NCBI GenBank assembly: GCA_021234155.1
Contig: JAJEKV010000053.1
Span: forward strand, 1,189,307-1,253,306
Source of the DNA: Isoetes taiwanensis
Taxonomy: Eukaryota; Streptophyta; Lycopodiopsida; Isoetales; Isoetaceae
Direction of reading: 5' to 3'
Length of the DNA: 64,000 nt
Positions 10,851 through 21,210 of the stretch are shown here, piece by piece (position 1 is the first letter of the stretch; each line of letters begins with the position of its first letter). Under the pieces are notes generated by a model that saw nothing but the letters and a program-made list of their open reading frames with translations, did no database searches and was not told the DNA's origin. Made by a program: the position numbers and the translations under genes.

Positions 10851-13800
10851 CCAGCCAGATACAAATCACGCAAAAGCGACCCGGAAGGAGCCATGGTAAG
10901 GGCAATGGAGATGACCACACTTCTAGGCACGGGAGAGGCACCTCGGAATGAAGCAAAGCCCAAGCAACGTAAGTCGCGACTCGAAATTCAACCCAGCGGA
11001 GGAATGACAATGCCCGCCCCCACCACGATCTCTCGAGCTTGAAGACATCCAAGAATGCCCAATCGCAATAGCTAGGTGATCCTACTTAAGCGATCAAAGG
11101 CACCGCACCGCGGCAACCTTGCAACGACACACCGCATGTAGGGACGTTGGCGATCACCGCATTCCTCACGGCGAATATACACATTAAGGAGGAGCACCTT
11201 TCTCAAGGGATCACATCGACGAACACTCTTCGCACCTCATGGTGACGAGCTCCGGATCAGACATGAAGCTCAACAATGGTAGCAAAGATCTCAAGGAATC
11301 CCGGAGTCAACCGAGAATGAAGAAGATGCAAAGAAACCAAAGGGTCAAATGCGATAGGAGGAGGGGAAACCCTAAAGAAGTATAAACAATTAAGTAGATC
11401 TTCGTAGTTGTTTTGAAAAGTCGATGAATTAAAATCCCAATGTAAATGCGTATATGTCTATTGTATATCTCGGGTGCTCACAGATCTGATGGAGAAACAT
11501 GAGTTTAGAGTCATGTTTTACGGATTTAAGCTTAGATCGAGAAGCTCCTTCACTTCGACTACCAAAAGAGGGAAGCATAGAAGCACAACTATAGCCCAAG
11601 ATCAAAATGGAAGAGCAAGTACGAGGGAGAAACGACCGAGGCCAAGCAAACCTTCGACTCAAACACTTCCTGAAGTGCCACGAAGTAGAAGACAGCTCGT
11701 CCCACCCAATGTCGAATAAGAGACAACACCAGAAATGTCGATCATCAGCCACGACAAGACATCGTCGGGACGCAACACTACATCATGTGGCGGCAGCAAC
11801 ACTTGACGAACTTATGACACGAAAGTGGCCCCAACAATAGAAGGAGGAACGCCCGGACATCAACGAGCCAACTAAGAAGACAACATCTCGACAACCATAA
11901 TTCCACCTTGTGGTAATATAGGGTGATGCGCTATGACACGGTATTAGATGGAGATGCACTTACGAAAAGGCAATCTGCGATGAGGAGATATGCCTTCAAG
12001 AACTAGGTGATGGCTTCACGGTACTCCTACCAAGAATTAGAAGAGAAGAAGCCGATCATATCTCCGACATGTGGCACGCCAAACGCCCAAGGTAGAAGCA
12101 TTCACACCTTAACGACAAGGATAGCAACTAAAGCACCTTCGCAAAAAGAGAGTTCAAGATAATAGCCGGCTATTCAATCCACAAGAGCATATCTAAGGCG
12201 GTACTTCTTCAACTCAAGGGTCAAGGCTGCATATAAGGATCCATCATCCGACAACATCGCCAAATAGGGAGAAGAGCCATGAAGCTTTACTTGCTAGAGA
12301 GGCCGACATGCATAGAGAGACAAAGGTCGAACTGAAAGCTTTGGAGAAGTGCTAGCAACCGACTTCTTCCACGAGAGCTCCCTAGAGGCAACAGGAGGAT
12401 CAAACCGACGAGCACAATCAAAGTCACCGGAGGGTACCTCAAGACAAGAAGACGGCATAGCATGCAAAAAACGGACATCCAAGCCATGTGATTGAGGGGA
12501 TCAAACAAGGAAGATTGAAGCTTCGATGGAGAAGCAATTAGGTGAGACGAAATGATGACTTGCACACGGACTTGCATGCAACTTGGTGAACCCAAGGATG
12601 GGCGATTCAAAGAACAAGCTGCGAAGAGAACAACTCCGGAGGAGTATAGCCAAAGGAATCGCGCAACCTCAAGAGACGCGCCTCCAAATAGTTTCAAGTA
12701 TCACGCGGGAGGAACAACTACCACCAAAACTAGGATCGAGGAAGCGGACCGGAAATGTCAAAGCATCAACGACAAGCACACCTTTAGTTGGAATGTGATG
12801 CAAAGCGTGTTGTGCCATAGCCGACAAACATCGAGAGGGCCCAAGCATATCAACAAGTTACCCCTCTTGTATGAGCCGGCGTACAAATAGAAGGATATAG
12901 ATCATCAACACCATTGCACCGGGAGGAACACTGATGACATTGCCAAGGAGTAGGTGTGCAACTTGAAGGGAGGCACAAGGGAGACCTAATAGCTCTAGTG
13001 GTAATTGTAATTAGGTAAGCTATATGTTTTGCATGTATAGTTCCCTTGTTATTCCTTCCTTTCCATAGCCGTAATGCATCAAAGGAAGAGATGTCATGCA
13101 AGTTCGCGGGGGTGAAGCAATCAACATCGTCAACACTCTTCGGCAACACGATAACGACAAGAGGACTCGGCGTATGAGACATCGATGGAGTCGAAGACAT
13201 CGGCATTTAATCGCCCTTTTAGCCGCCAAGACAAAGAGTCAAGATGAAAGATCTTTTTTCAATGGCGCCATCTTCGGGCTTTTGAAAAGCGGCATGGAAG
13301 ATTCAAGTGATCAACTACGCCATCAAAGCCACCAGCAATGAGAGGCTTCTAACGAACAAAGTCAACCTCTACAAAGAGGAGGAGCCACCGCCAAGGAGAC
13401 CCGAAGTATCGGCGACTTCGGAAGAACGTTATCTTGCTACTTCCAAGCGGTAACGCGAGTGGATGAGCTTCTAGCAAGCTCAAGCATCTAAGGCCATGGG
13501 GCCTAGTAGGTTAATGTATGGGCCGGTAACATCCATATTGGGATTAGAAGGCATTTCCGGATATTACGGCTAAAAGGATTGCCCCAATATTGAGCTAAGC
13601 GTCAAGGATTGGGAAGGAAATGCATAGGAGTAACTATAATTATACGATTGTTATGATTTACCCAAACGTATTGAAACCACTTGGTGAGATTGATCTCCTG
13701 CGCTAAGAAGGAATCATTACTAGGATAATTGTTAACCATGTATAAATCTAGTACCTCCAAAGAATAATCCAACCTAAAGAAAAGAAGTAATCTAACAGTC

Positions 13801-16079
13801 CCTCCAACTTGTTACGATGACATCAATTCGATTGGTAGGAATATTCCAAGAGCTAAATAACTAAGAAAGGGGAATCTCTAGAATATAAAAGAATAATACA
13901 TGTAAGGTACATCTAAAATAAAAATTATAGTAATCAAATAGTCTTTTGAGACAAAAGGAATTGTCATGATGACAAAACCTTGTGGTTTAGAATCGTTCTA
14001 ACTAAGTAGGTAACCCATAGCTATATTGAAATAAATAATAACATAATATGTGTATCCATCTTAGATGGTTATATATATGTTAGCTAAGGCTAGTAAATTA
14101 ATGTGTGTTAAGTAAGAAGCATATAACCTCTTAAGGGAGAGAATAGATATGATGTTGTGTACAACGTCATTGAAGAAAGATGGGAGGGCTCAATCTTATG
14201 ATTGAGCGTACTTGCATCAATTGATTGACCCGTAGAATAGAGTTCACTCCGGCAATGGCGAAAGCGAATAGAGCATAAGATAGATAGATAGATAGCTCGA
14301 GGTCTTCAACGTGCGAGGCCCGCCCGGTAGCTATCTACACCAATGAAGTGGAGCAAAACTATGGGAGCAATGCAACGACCAAGTCATCTCCAAATTACTT
14401 TTGCCGCTCAATGGGTGGATGCATTCTAGCCTAGGTAAAGCGTGCAATGCGTTATAAGCTTTAATGTGTCTTATAGATAAGTTAAATATAGATCCTAATA
14501 ATTGCATGGAATTACCGCATTATATGTATCATGCGGGAAATAAGTTAAATAACAATAATGTGAGGTAGCATGTTAATTAATCCTTCAAAGGATGCGGGTC
14601 CTTATAGATATAGATAGAAAATAGAATTCAAATATACTTAAGTGCATCTTAGGGATATACTTCCAAAGGGTATCTGGGGACCCAAGGAGGAGAATAAGAA
14701 GCACATCTAATTCTTGTGTATGATAATTAAAACCTTGTCTATGTAACAATAGGTCTAAATGGGGTTATTGTTCAAATAATCCTGATCTAAAAGTCGTTAA
14801 AATATTGCAAAGCTTAGAGTAAATATAATTGTACTATCGGAGTAATGTATCCGATACTATGATAATGTTAATTCATAAATATTACCTTAGGGTAATTATG
14901 TTAATCACATGGTTAAAGGAGCGGCAAAAATTGGCTCCGGGCATGTCGATTTTGTGTGTAGATTAAATGCTTGTATAGTTAAGCTTAATCTAAAATGCAA
15001 CCTATGCTAGGTAGGGGTTGCATGCATTGTTACCGATGATGAGACCGCTCACGGTGATCTCTAGGGCGTGGTGTAATGTCAATGTAGGCATGGCCCGCGT
15101 TCCTTGGGCGAAAGTGGAAGGTAGATTAGAAAGTCTACTTACGTCCCCGGAGTAGGCGACCTCGAGAAAGGAGGTCATTCAGGGAATGCATTGATAGGAA
15201 AGGCACCTTTAGCCCCATATATGCTTTGATAGGAGGAAGCTATCCTTCACCCCCAGGGAAGGATATTCTCCAAAAGGCAACTAGAGGTGTAGGCATGGCG
15301 GCATATAGGCATATAGGCGTCTCCACAACCATAATGGAAGATTCACCCTCTTCCCTCGCCGGAGATTAGCCATGCATCCATGTAGATAGGTGGGGTGGTC
15401 ACCATATAACCAAAATTTTATTAATAATTAAAATAGTAATAGCGTGGGGTTCAGGACAAGGGCCAATAGAGAAGCTCAGGAGGGCAAGGAGGTCGAAGGT
15501 TTCAAAACTTGCAACACAAATTTAGTCATAATGTGTTGCAAGGGGATGAAGAGTACCTTAGAAGTGTAAATTTTGTATGAAATTGATAAACTTTGATAAA
15601 CTTAAATGTTGTGTTAAGTAAGGTTAATAATTACCTCAAGCGTAGATTAAGTTATGAAGTGATAAGTTAATTGGGTAATGAAATAGTACAATGTGTCTTA
15701 AACATTACCTTAGAGTAATTCTAATAATTAAGATAGTAAGTATGTAATTATAGATATTGTAAAATTAATCTCTCTCTTGCAGGATTTTTAAGGTCTTGAG
15801 GACTTGCAACACAAATTTTGTTGGAATGTGTTGCAAGGAATGAAGAGTACCTTAAATAATAATTGTATATGAAAGTGTTAAATTGTGATAAACTAAATGT
15901 TATAATAACGAGGACTAATAAGTACCCTGTTTAATAGAAGTTACGAATTGACAAGTTATTTGATAATGTAATGGCATAATAATAATTTAAAAATATTACC
16001 TTAAGGTAATCTTAATAAATGTGTAAGTATAATAGTAGTATATCGTATGCATGGGGTTGATTGTCCGGTTAGGAAGATT
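10851..16079 (+). other. Internal non-coding region of element B
   Basis: Over 5 kb without a recognisable domain. 10,850-13,500 is purine-rich with short frames only. 13,500-16,000 is AT-rich. From about 14,930 to 16,079 it matches the 3' non-coding part of element A (18,860-19,645), including a conserved 'GATGAGAC...GGTGATCTCT' block and a 'GGCGGCATATAGGCATATAG' block. A segment with ACTTGCAACACAAATTT and GTGTTGCAAGG is present twice (about 15,500 and 15,795) but only once in element A. A (GATA)n run lies at about 14,278. Confidence 0.7.
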
Positions 16080-16135
16080 CAAGGTGGGGAGACCCACGAT
16101 GCTGCGGACAAAGCATCATTTCAAGGTGGGGAGAA
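16080..16135 (+). promoter_or_regulatory. Double polypurine tract with hairpin, element B
   Basis: CAAGGTGGGGAGA occurs twice (16080-16092 and 16122-16134), separated by a hairpin GATGCT...AGCATC (16098-16117). The second copy abuts the LTR start TGTGACG and is the expected primer for plus-strand DNA synthesis. The same arrangement is conserved before the 3' LTR of element A. Confidence 0.75.
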
Positions 16136-17742
16136 TGTGACGTTCCGGAAGACGATTATCGGTCCCGGGGCGTATCTTTGTCTTTGTCTTCGTCACTTGC
16201 GTACCGCCTCCAACCCCGGCGATGTCTGAGAGAAGTGTAGGCCAGTGGGGAGTAGCCCTAGGGGGCAACTTGCTAGGTATGTGCATTTCTTATTAATGTG
16301 CACATGCACATTTATTAAAGGTGCACACATTTCCATGTGGGCACATTTAGGTGCACACACATTTCCATGTAGGCACATTTGGCCACCTAGCCATTAAAGG
16401 CAAGTGGGCCCATTTCCAATATCCCACATGCCTAAAGGGATAATTGGAAACCCTAAGCCCCAACCCTTGCCTATTTAAGTAGGAGAACCCTAACTTGCCC
16501 ATTTTTCGTTCCTAGGGTTTTAGAGCTGTTTTGGCTGCTCTAGGAGTCAAAACCGCCTCCCGGACTAAATGCCGAGAGAATGGCACCATTAGTTTCCCTT
16601 GATTGGCAGTTCAATGGGATGGTCGAACTCGAGTCGAGGGAGGAGCAACTCATGGATCAGGTATGTAGTCGATTTAATGGTCTAAACCGTTTTTCCAGTC
16701 ATTGTATCGATGGGTTTAGCCTATTAAATGCCTTTTGCAACTATCTAGATCTCTAGATGAGTAGATACCAGACTCTAACTAAAGAACCTAACTCTATGAT
16801 ATAGATTAGATCTATGTTCTTTAGTTCTTCTGTGATGTATATGGATGATGTATCTCTGTGAACTCCTTGTATTGGGAAGGGGTAGAGACTTCAAGCTTGG
16901 TAGTAGATGCTCCCTAGATTAGCCTCTCTAGCACACCATAGATTGCCCAGTACAAGAACCACACACGGTTGTGGGTGAAGGGGCCGGCCGAGAAGGAGGT
17001 TAGTGTTCTCGACTCTTGAGCCATCCCTCGGTGTGTAAAGGCCTCACCGGGATCATTGTGACTAGGTCTAATGGCTTACCACCCAGTGTGGGTAAGGCAT
17101 GGGCTCGACACCCGTGAAGTGGTGTTCATGACTTTCCATGGGTTGGTCGAATCTGGCGGTGGCCCTCTAGTCACCTTGAGTCACATGAAGATCTGGGAGG
17201 GAGTGATCCCTACACGCCCCATCGGAACTGGGATGATGACCCCGGGAATAGCCCTTCGGCTATGCATCCGGAGGACTCTGATCAGTCCGACACTTTTCAG
17301 CCTACTCGCAAAGTGTGCACGGGGAGGCGATGGAGTGGACAACCCTATGCCATGTTCTTATGCCGGTAAATCCATTGCCATGAATGCATGCGCAATGAAC
17401 TCTGGAGACCTGCCGTCAGTCATCCCTTTGAGTCCGAGCCTTGGGTAGGATTCCCTATGTGATGTATTGATCTTTGTCTATGCAGATATGTGGAGGACCA
17501 TCCTTCGTGATGGTCATATGATGTTGATGTATGTACTAAAACGACATGTATGTTTACGCTTCCAGCGACTAGGTAGGCCACTGAGGGAGGCCGAGGGTAA
17601 AGGACCCCTTCATTCTTCCCACTTTGGAACTCTTCAAGGTTGCGGTGTCGTGGAGGGCCCTATATTAGCATGGGGCTGGTATGGGGGATGAACTCTGTTT
17701 TGTATACGGTGAGTGCACCCGTATATGAGTAGGGGCGTCCAC
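16136..17742 (+). repeat. 3' LTR of element B
   Basis: The LTR begins TGTGACGTTCC after the polypurine tract and ends GGGGCGTCCAC. It aligns throughout with the 5' LTR of B. The U3 hairpin (16295-16312), TATA-like CTATTTAAGTA and downstream 'CCTAGGGTTTTAGAGCT' segment are all preserved. Immediately after it the integrase reading of element A resumes (PLDP... AKWEVVGMDFITGLP). Confidence 0.85.
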
Positions 17743-18290
17743 GAAACCATTAGATCCCAAACGCTAAGTGGGAGGTAGTCGGCATGGACTTTATAACAGG
17801 ACTACCAAGGGCGGTAAGAAGCGAAGGATGCCTTGATGGTGGAGTGGTTGACAAGTTATCGAAAATGGCCCATTTTGTGCCATGTAGGACCCGCGGACAC
17901 AGACTATGGATCTGGCAAAGCTCTTCACCAAAGAGATCTTGACTCCATGGCATGCCAAGGGAAATCATCTCCGGCCGAGATCCAAAGTTCATTAGTGCCT
18001 TACGGCGGATCTCTTCTAACGATTGGAACAAAGCTATCCATGAGCACGGCCTATCATCCTCGAGACGGATGGGCAAAACAGGCGTGTCAACGTTCGTTGG
18101 AAGACATGCTCGAAACTATGTGCGGAACAAACAAAGTATGTGGGAGGAATTTATTCACTTGGTTGAATTTGCATACAATAGCACCAAGCGAGAATCATTC
18201 CAAATGTCGCCGTTCATGATCAACTTCGGCTACCAATGCCTAACTCGGACACTTGGCACAATCCGTGTGTCAAAAGTGGAAGTCTCATAA
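17743..18290 (+). pseudogene. Integrase catalytic core of element A (continued after element B)
   Basis: The core is readable across frames: AKWEVVGMDFITGLPRAV, then VDKLSKMAHFVPC, then IISGRDPKFISAL, then STAYHPRDGW and LVEFAYNSTKRESFQMSPF. The first two catalytic aspartates (GMDF and GRDPKF) are present. The usual STAYHPQTDGQTE motif with the catalytic glutamate has become HPRDGWAKQ, so the active site is broken. This segment is the direct continuation of the integrase interrupted at 8811. Confidence 0.85.
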
Positions 18291-18339
18291 CAAATGTTGG
18301 GCGACATGCAACAACTTCGTGGAAGAAGTCCGAGGATAT

Positions 18340-18877
18340 CTCCTAGCGGCAAAATTGAGTCGAGGAAGAGCATCGCCGACAAGCATCGAGCGTTAGAGAG
18401 TTCGAAGTTGGAGACAATGTGTGGCTCAAGATCAAGGTGAAGCAGGCGAAGCTCCGCATCGGGAATTGCAAGAAGCTTGAAGGTGGGCTGGACCCTTTAA
18501 AATAGTCAAAAGAGTGGGTAACCAATCCTACAAGTTAGACTTGCCAGCACACTTAAAGATCCACAAAGTCTTCCACGTGAGTTTGCTGAAGAAGCATACT
18601 CCCAATCCAGAAGAAATTTTGGATACCCCAACGATGTTGGAGATGACAGAAGAGCAATTGGAAATAGTTCTAGAGCTAATCCTTGATAAAGCATTCAAGA
18701 AAACAAGGAGATCCGAGTTCATCCAGTACTTGGTCAAGTGGAAACACTTACCGGTGGAAGACGCAACATGGGTACTTAAAAGAGACACGGAAAAGCGGTA
18801 CCCACCGGTTTATGGAGCAATGGGGCGGCGGGGTCATCTCCGAAGAAATCGGCTTCGAGGCATGTCGATTTGAGTAG
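18340..18877 (+). pseudogene. Integrase C-terminus and chromodomain of element A
   Basis: After a frame change the GPY/F-like segment reads VGNQSYKLDLPAHLKIHKVF and HVSLLKKHTPNPEEILD. It is followed by a chromodomain: ILDKAFKKTRRSEFIQYLVK then WKHLPVEDATWV. The YLVKWK...E..TW pattern is diagnostic of the chromodomain that gives chromoviruses their name and is thought to guide integration to marked chromatin. The end is ragged, with a run of arginines before the stop. Confidence 0.85.
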
Positions 18878-19699
18878 ATTAATAACTTATCTAGTTAAGT
18901 ATAATCTCGCATGCAACCTATGAGGTAAAGGTTGCATGCGTTGTTCTGGATGATGAGATCACTACGGTGATCTCTGGGGCGTGGTGTGATGTCAATGTAG
19001 GCATGACCAAGCGGTTCGCTTAGAAAGTCTACTACGTTCCCGGAGTAGGCGACCTCGAAGAAAGGAGGTCATTGAGGAATGCATTGATAGGAAAAGCACC
19101 TCTAGCCCCATATATGCTTTGATAGGAGGAATCGGCCTTCCGCCCCATATCACGGGAAGGACCTATCCGCCTGTTGGGCAACTAGGGTGTAGGCATGGCG
19201 GCATATATAGGCATATAGGCTGTCCCCACGGCCATAATGGAAGATTCACCCTCTTCCCTGTAGGAGATTAGCCATGCATCCATGTAGATAGGTGGGGTGG
19301 TCACCATATAGCCAAATTTTTTTTAATATTAATGGTACTAGCGTAGTGTTGACACGCAGAGCCAATAGAAGCTCAGGAGGCGGAGGTCGAACTACGAGAA
19401 CTTGCAACACAATTTCGTTATAAGGTGTTGCAAGGAATAAGGAGTACTTGAGCAATAATTGTATAGATAATAAATAACCGAGACATTAGGAGTTATTGTT
19501 ATAATGACATAAGTGATAAACCATTGGATTGAATAATAGTATAACAATGTTCTATAAATATTACCTTGAGGTAATCCTAGTAAATGTATGACTATAATAA
19601 TAAGTATATGGTATGCATGAGGTTGATTGCAGGTTAAGAAGATCCCAAGGTGGGGAGACCCATGATGCTGCGGACAGCATCAATTCAAGGTGGGGAGAA
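18878..19699 (+). other. 3' non-coding region and double polypurine tract of element A
   Basis: This stretch parallels 14,930-16,135 of element B block by block. It ends with CAAGGTGGGGAGA (19646-19658), a hairpin GATGCT...AGCATC (19664-19681), and a second CAAGGTGGGGAGA (from 19686) abutting TGTGACG of the LTR. The shared non-coding region shows that A and B are one family. Confidence 0.75.
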
Positions 19700-21210
19700 T
19701 GTGACGTTCCAATATGATATACGGTCTCAAGACGTATCTGGAGTATTACTGCGTTCAATTCAGCGTACCACCGCCGCCAGTCGGCGATGTCTGTAATGAC
19801 ATACACCCAAGCAAGGACGCCCTAGGGGGCAACTTGCAATGGTGCGCACACTTAGCAATGCGCGCACCTTTAGACCCTTAACCCATTAAAGTAGACCAAG
19901 GGTCATGGAAAACCCTAAACCTAACTAATAGCCTACATAAGGCACCAAACCCTAACATTCCCTTTTTTGCCCACAGACCTTCTGAGCTCCGATTCGCGCG
20001 CCTGAGGAGTCAATTCTAACTCCCACGATCTGCAAGTACGCCCCAGCTTGTCAGATCATCCTTCCGACCGCATCCCGAAACAGAACAGAGACATGGACGC
20101 CTTCGGATCAAGAGGAGTGAACCACGGATCAGGTATTTGGTCGACTGAATAGCTTAAACCTCATTCCAGCCTTCGAACCAGTAGGTTTAGCCTATTAGAT
20201 CGCCCTTTGTAGCCAAGCAGACCCTGAGATTGACTCTAACTAAAGAATTAACTCTATGTATTAGATTAATTCTTATTATTTATGATCATATGATGGATGA
20301 TTGTATTCTGTGGACTCATTGTATTGGGAAGGGGGGTAGAGACTTAAAGCTTAGTAGATGATGCTCCTAGCTAGTCCCTCTTAGTGCATTACTAGTTTAG
20401 GCACATTGTGCGGGGCCCACACAGTTGTGGGTGAAGGGGCTAGGCCGGCTTAGAATGAGGTTAGGTGTTCTAACCCTCGGCCGATCCCTCCGGTGTGTAA
20501 GGCCTACCCGGGGATCAGAGTGACTAGGTCTAATGGCTTTGCCCTTTGCGTGTGGGTAAGGCATGGGCTCGACACCAGTGGGGTGATCGTCACTCTCCGA
20601 TTGGGTGAGGGTCGGCAAAGGCGGTGGCCCTCTAGTCACCTGGGTTAGCATGTAGATCTCACGGAGGAGTGATCCCTACACGCCCCCATCGGGACTGGGG
20701 AGATGTAACCCGGGGAATAGCCCCTTTGGCTATGCACCCGGGAACTCTGATCGGAGTCCCAACACTTTTTCAACCTACTCTGCAAACTGTGTACGGGGAG
20801 GGGCGGATGGAGTGGACAACCTAAGCCATGTTCTTATGCCAGTAAATCCATTGCCATGAATTACATGCGCAATGAACTCTGGAGGCCAAGCCCGTCGATC
20901 ATCCCTTTGAGTCTCGAGCCTTGGGTAGGAACTCCCATATGTATGGTGCCGATCTTGTCTATGCAGATGTGATGGACCACCCTTCGAGGTGGATATATGA
21001 TGTTATGTTACTGACGTGTATGTGTATGCTTCCGCAGCTAGGTAGGCCCTGAGGAAGACGGGGTAAAATGACCCTTCCACTCTTCCCACTGTGGACTCTA
21101 GGCGGTCCGCCTGATATGTGGAGGGGCGGTACCCGGTGTGGGCTGGTGCGGGGATGAACTCCCTATTTGTATACGGTCGCGGGCATACATATATGAGCGG
21201 GACGTCCGCA
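19700..21210 (+). repeat. 3' LTR of element A
   Basis: The LTR starts TGTGACGTTCC and ends GACGTCCGCA, about 1.5 kb. It is clearly homologous to both LTRs of element B (shared GCCCTAGGGGGCAACTTGC, GGTGTGTAAGGCCTACC, TAGGTAGGCCCTGAGG), but more diverged. The U3 hairpin is replaced by GTGCGCACAC/GCGCGCACC-type sequence. It directly abuts LINE endonuclease sequence at 21,211. Confidence 0.85.

Larger units (their letters stand above)
8812..17742 (+). mobile_element. Non-autonomous LTR retrotransposon, element B, nested in element A
   Basis: Two long, nearly identical direct repeats (8812-10435 and 16136-17742) flank an internal region with a primer-binding site directly after the left repeat and a polypurine tract directly before the right one. 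The whole 8.9 kb unit sits inside the integrase gene of element A. The internal region has no recognisable protease, RT or integrase, which makes it a LARD-type (large, non-coding) derivative. Its 3' non-coding part matches that of element A, so B belongs to the same family and was probably mobilised by relatives of A. I could not define a clean target-site duplication, because the ends of both LTRs carry substitutions. Confidence 0.85.
5198..21210 (+). mobile_element. Ty3/gypsy chromovirus, element A (decayed, 5'-truncated, interrupted by element B)
   Basis: In order on the plus strand are gag (5198-6339), aspartic protease (6570-7096), reverse transcriptase and RNase H (7100-8400), the integrase zinc-binding domain (8600-8800), then element B, then the integrase core (17743-18290), integrase C-terminus and chromodomain (18340-18877), a non-coding 3' region, a polypurine tract and a 3' LTR (19700-21210). 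Pol order and the chromodomain identify a chromovirus. No 5' LTR matching the 3' LTR was found upstream, so A looks 5'-truncated or rearranged. Many stops and frameshifts, plus loss of integrase residues, show that A cannot move by itself. Confidence 0.85.

Noticed and set aside
11429..13341. Many 60-136-residue frames in the interior of element B
   Set aside because: Overlapping frames on both strands, low-complexity charged composition and no domain; typical of decayed purine-rich DNA.
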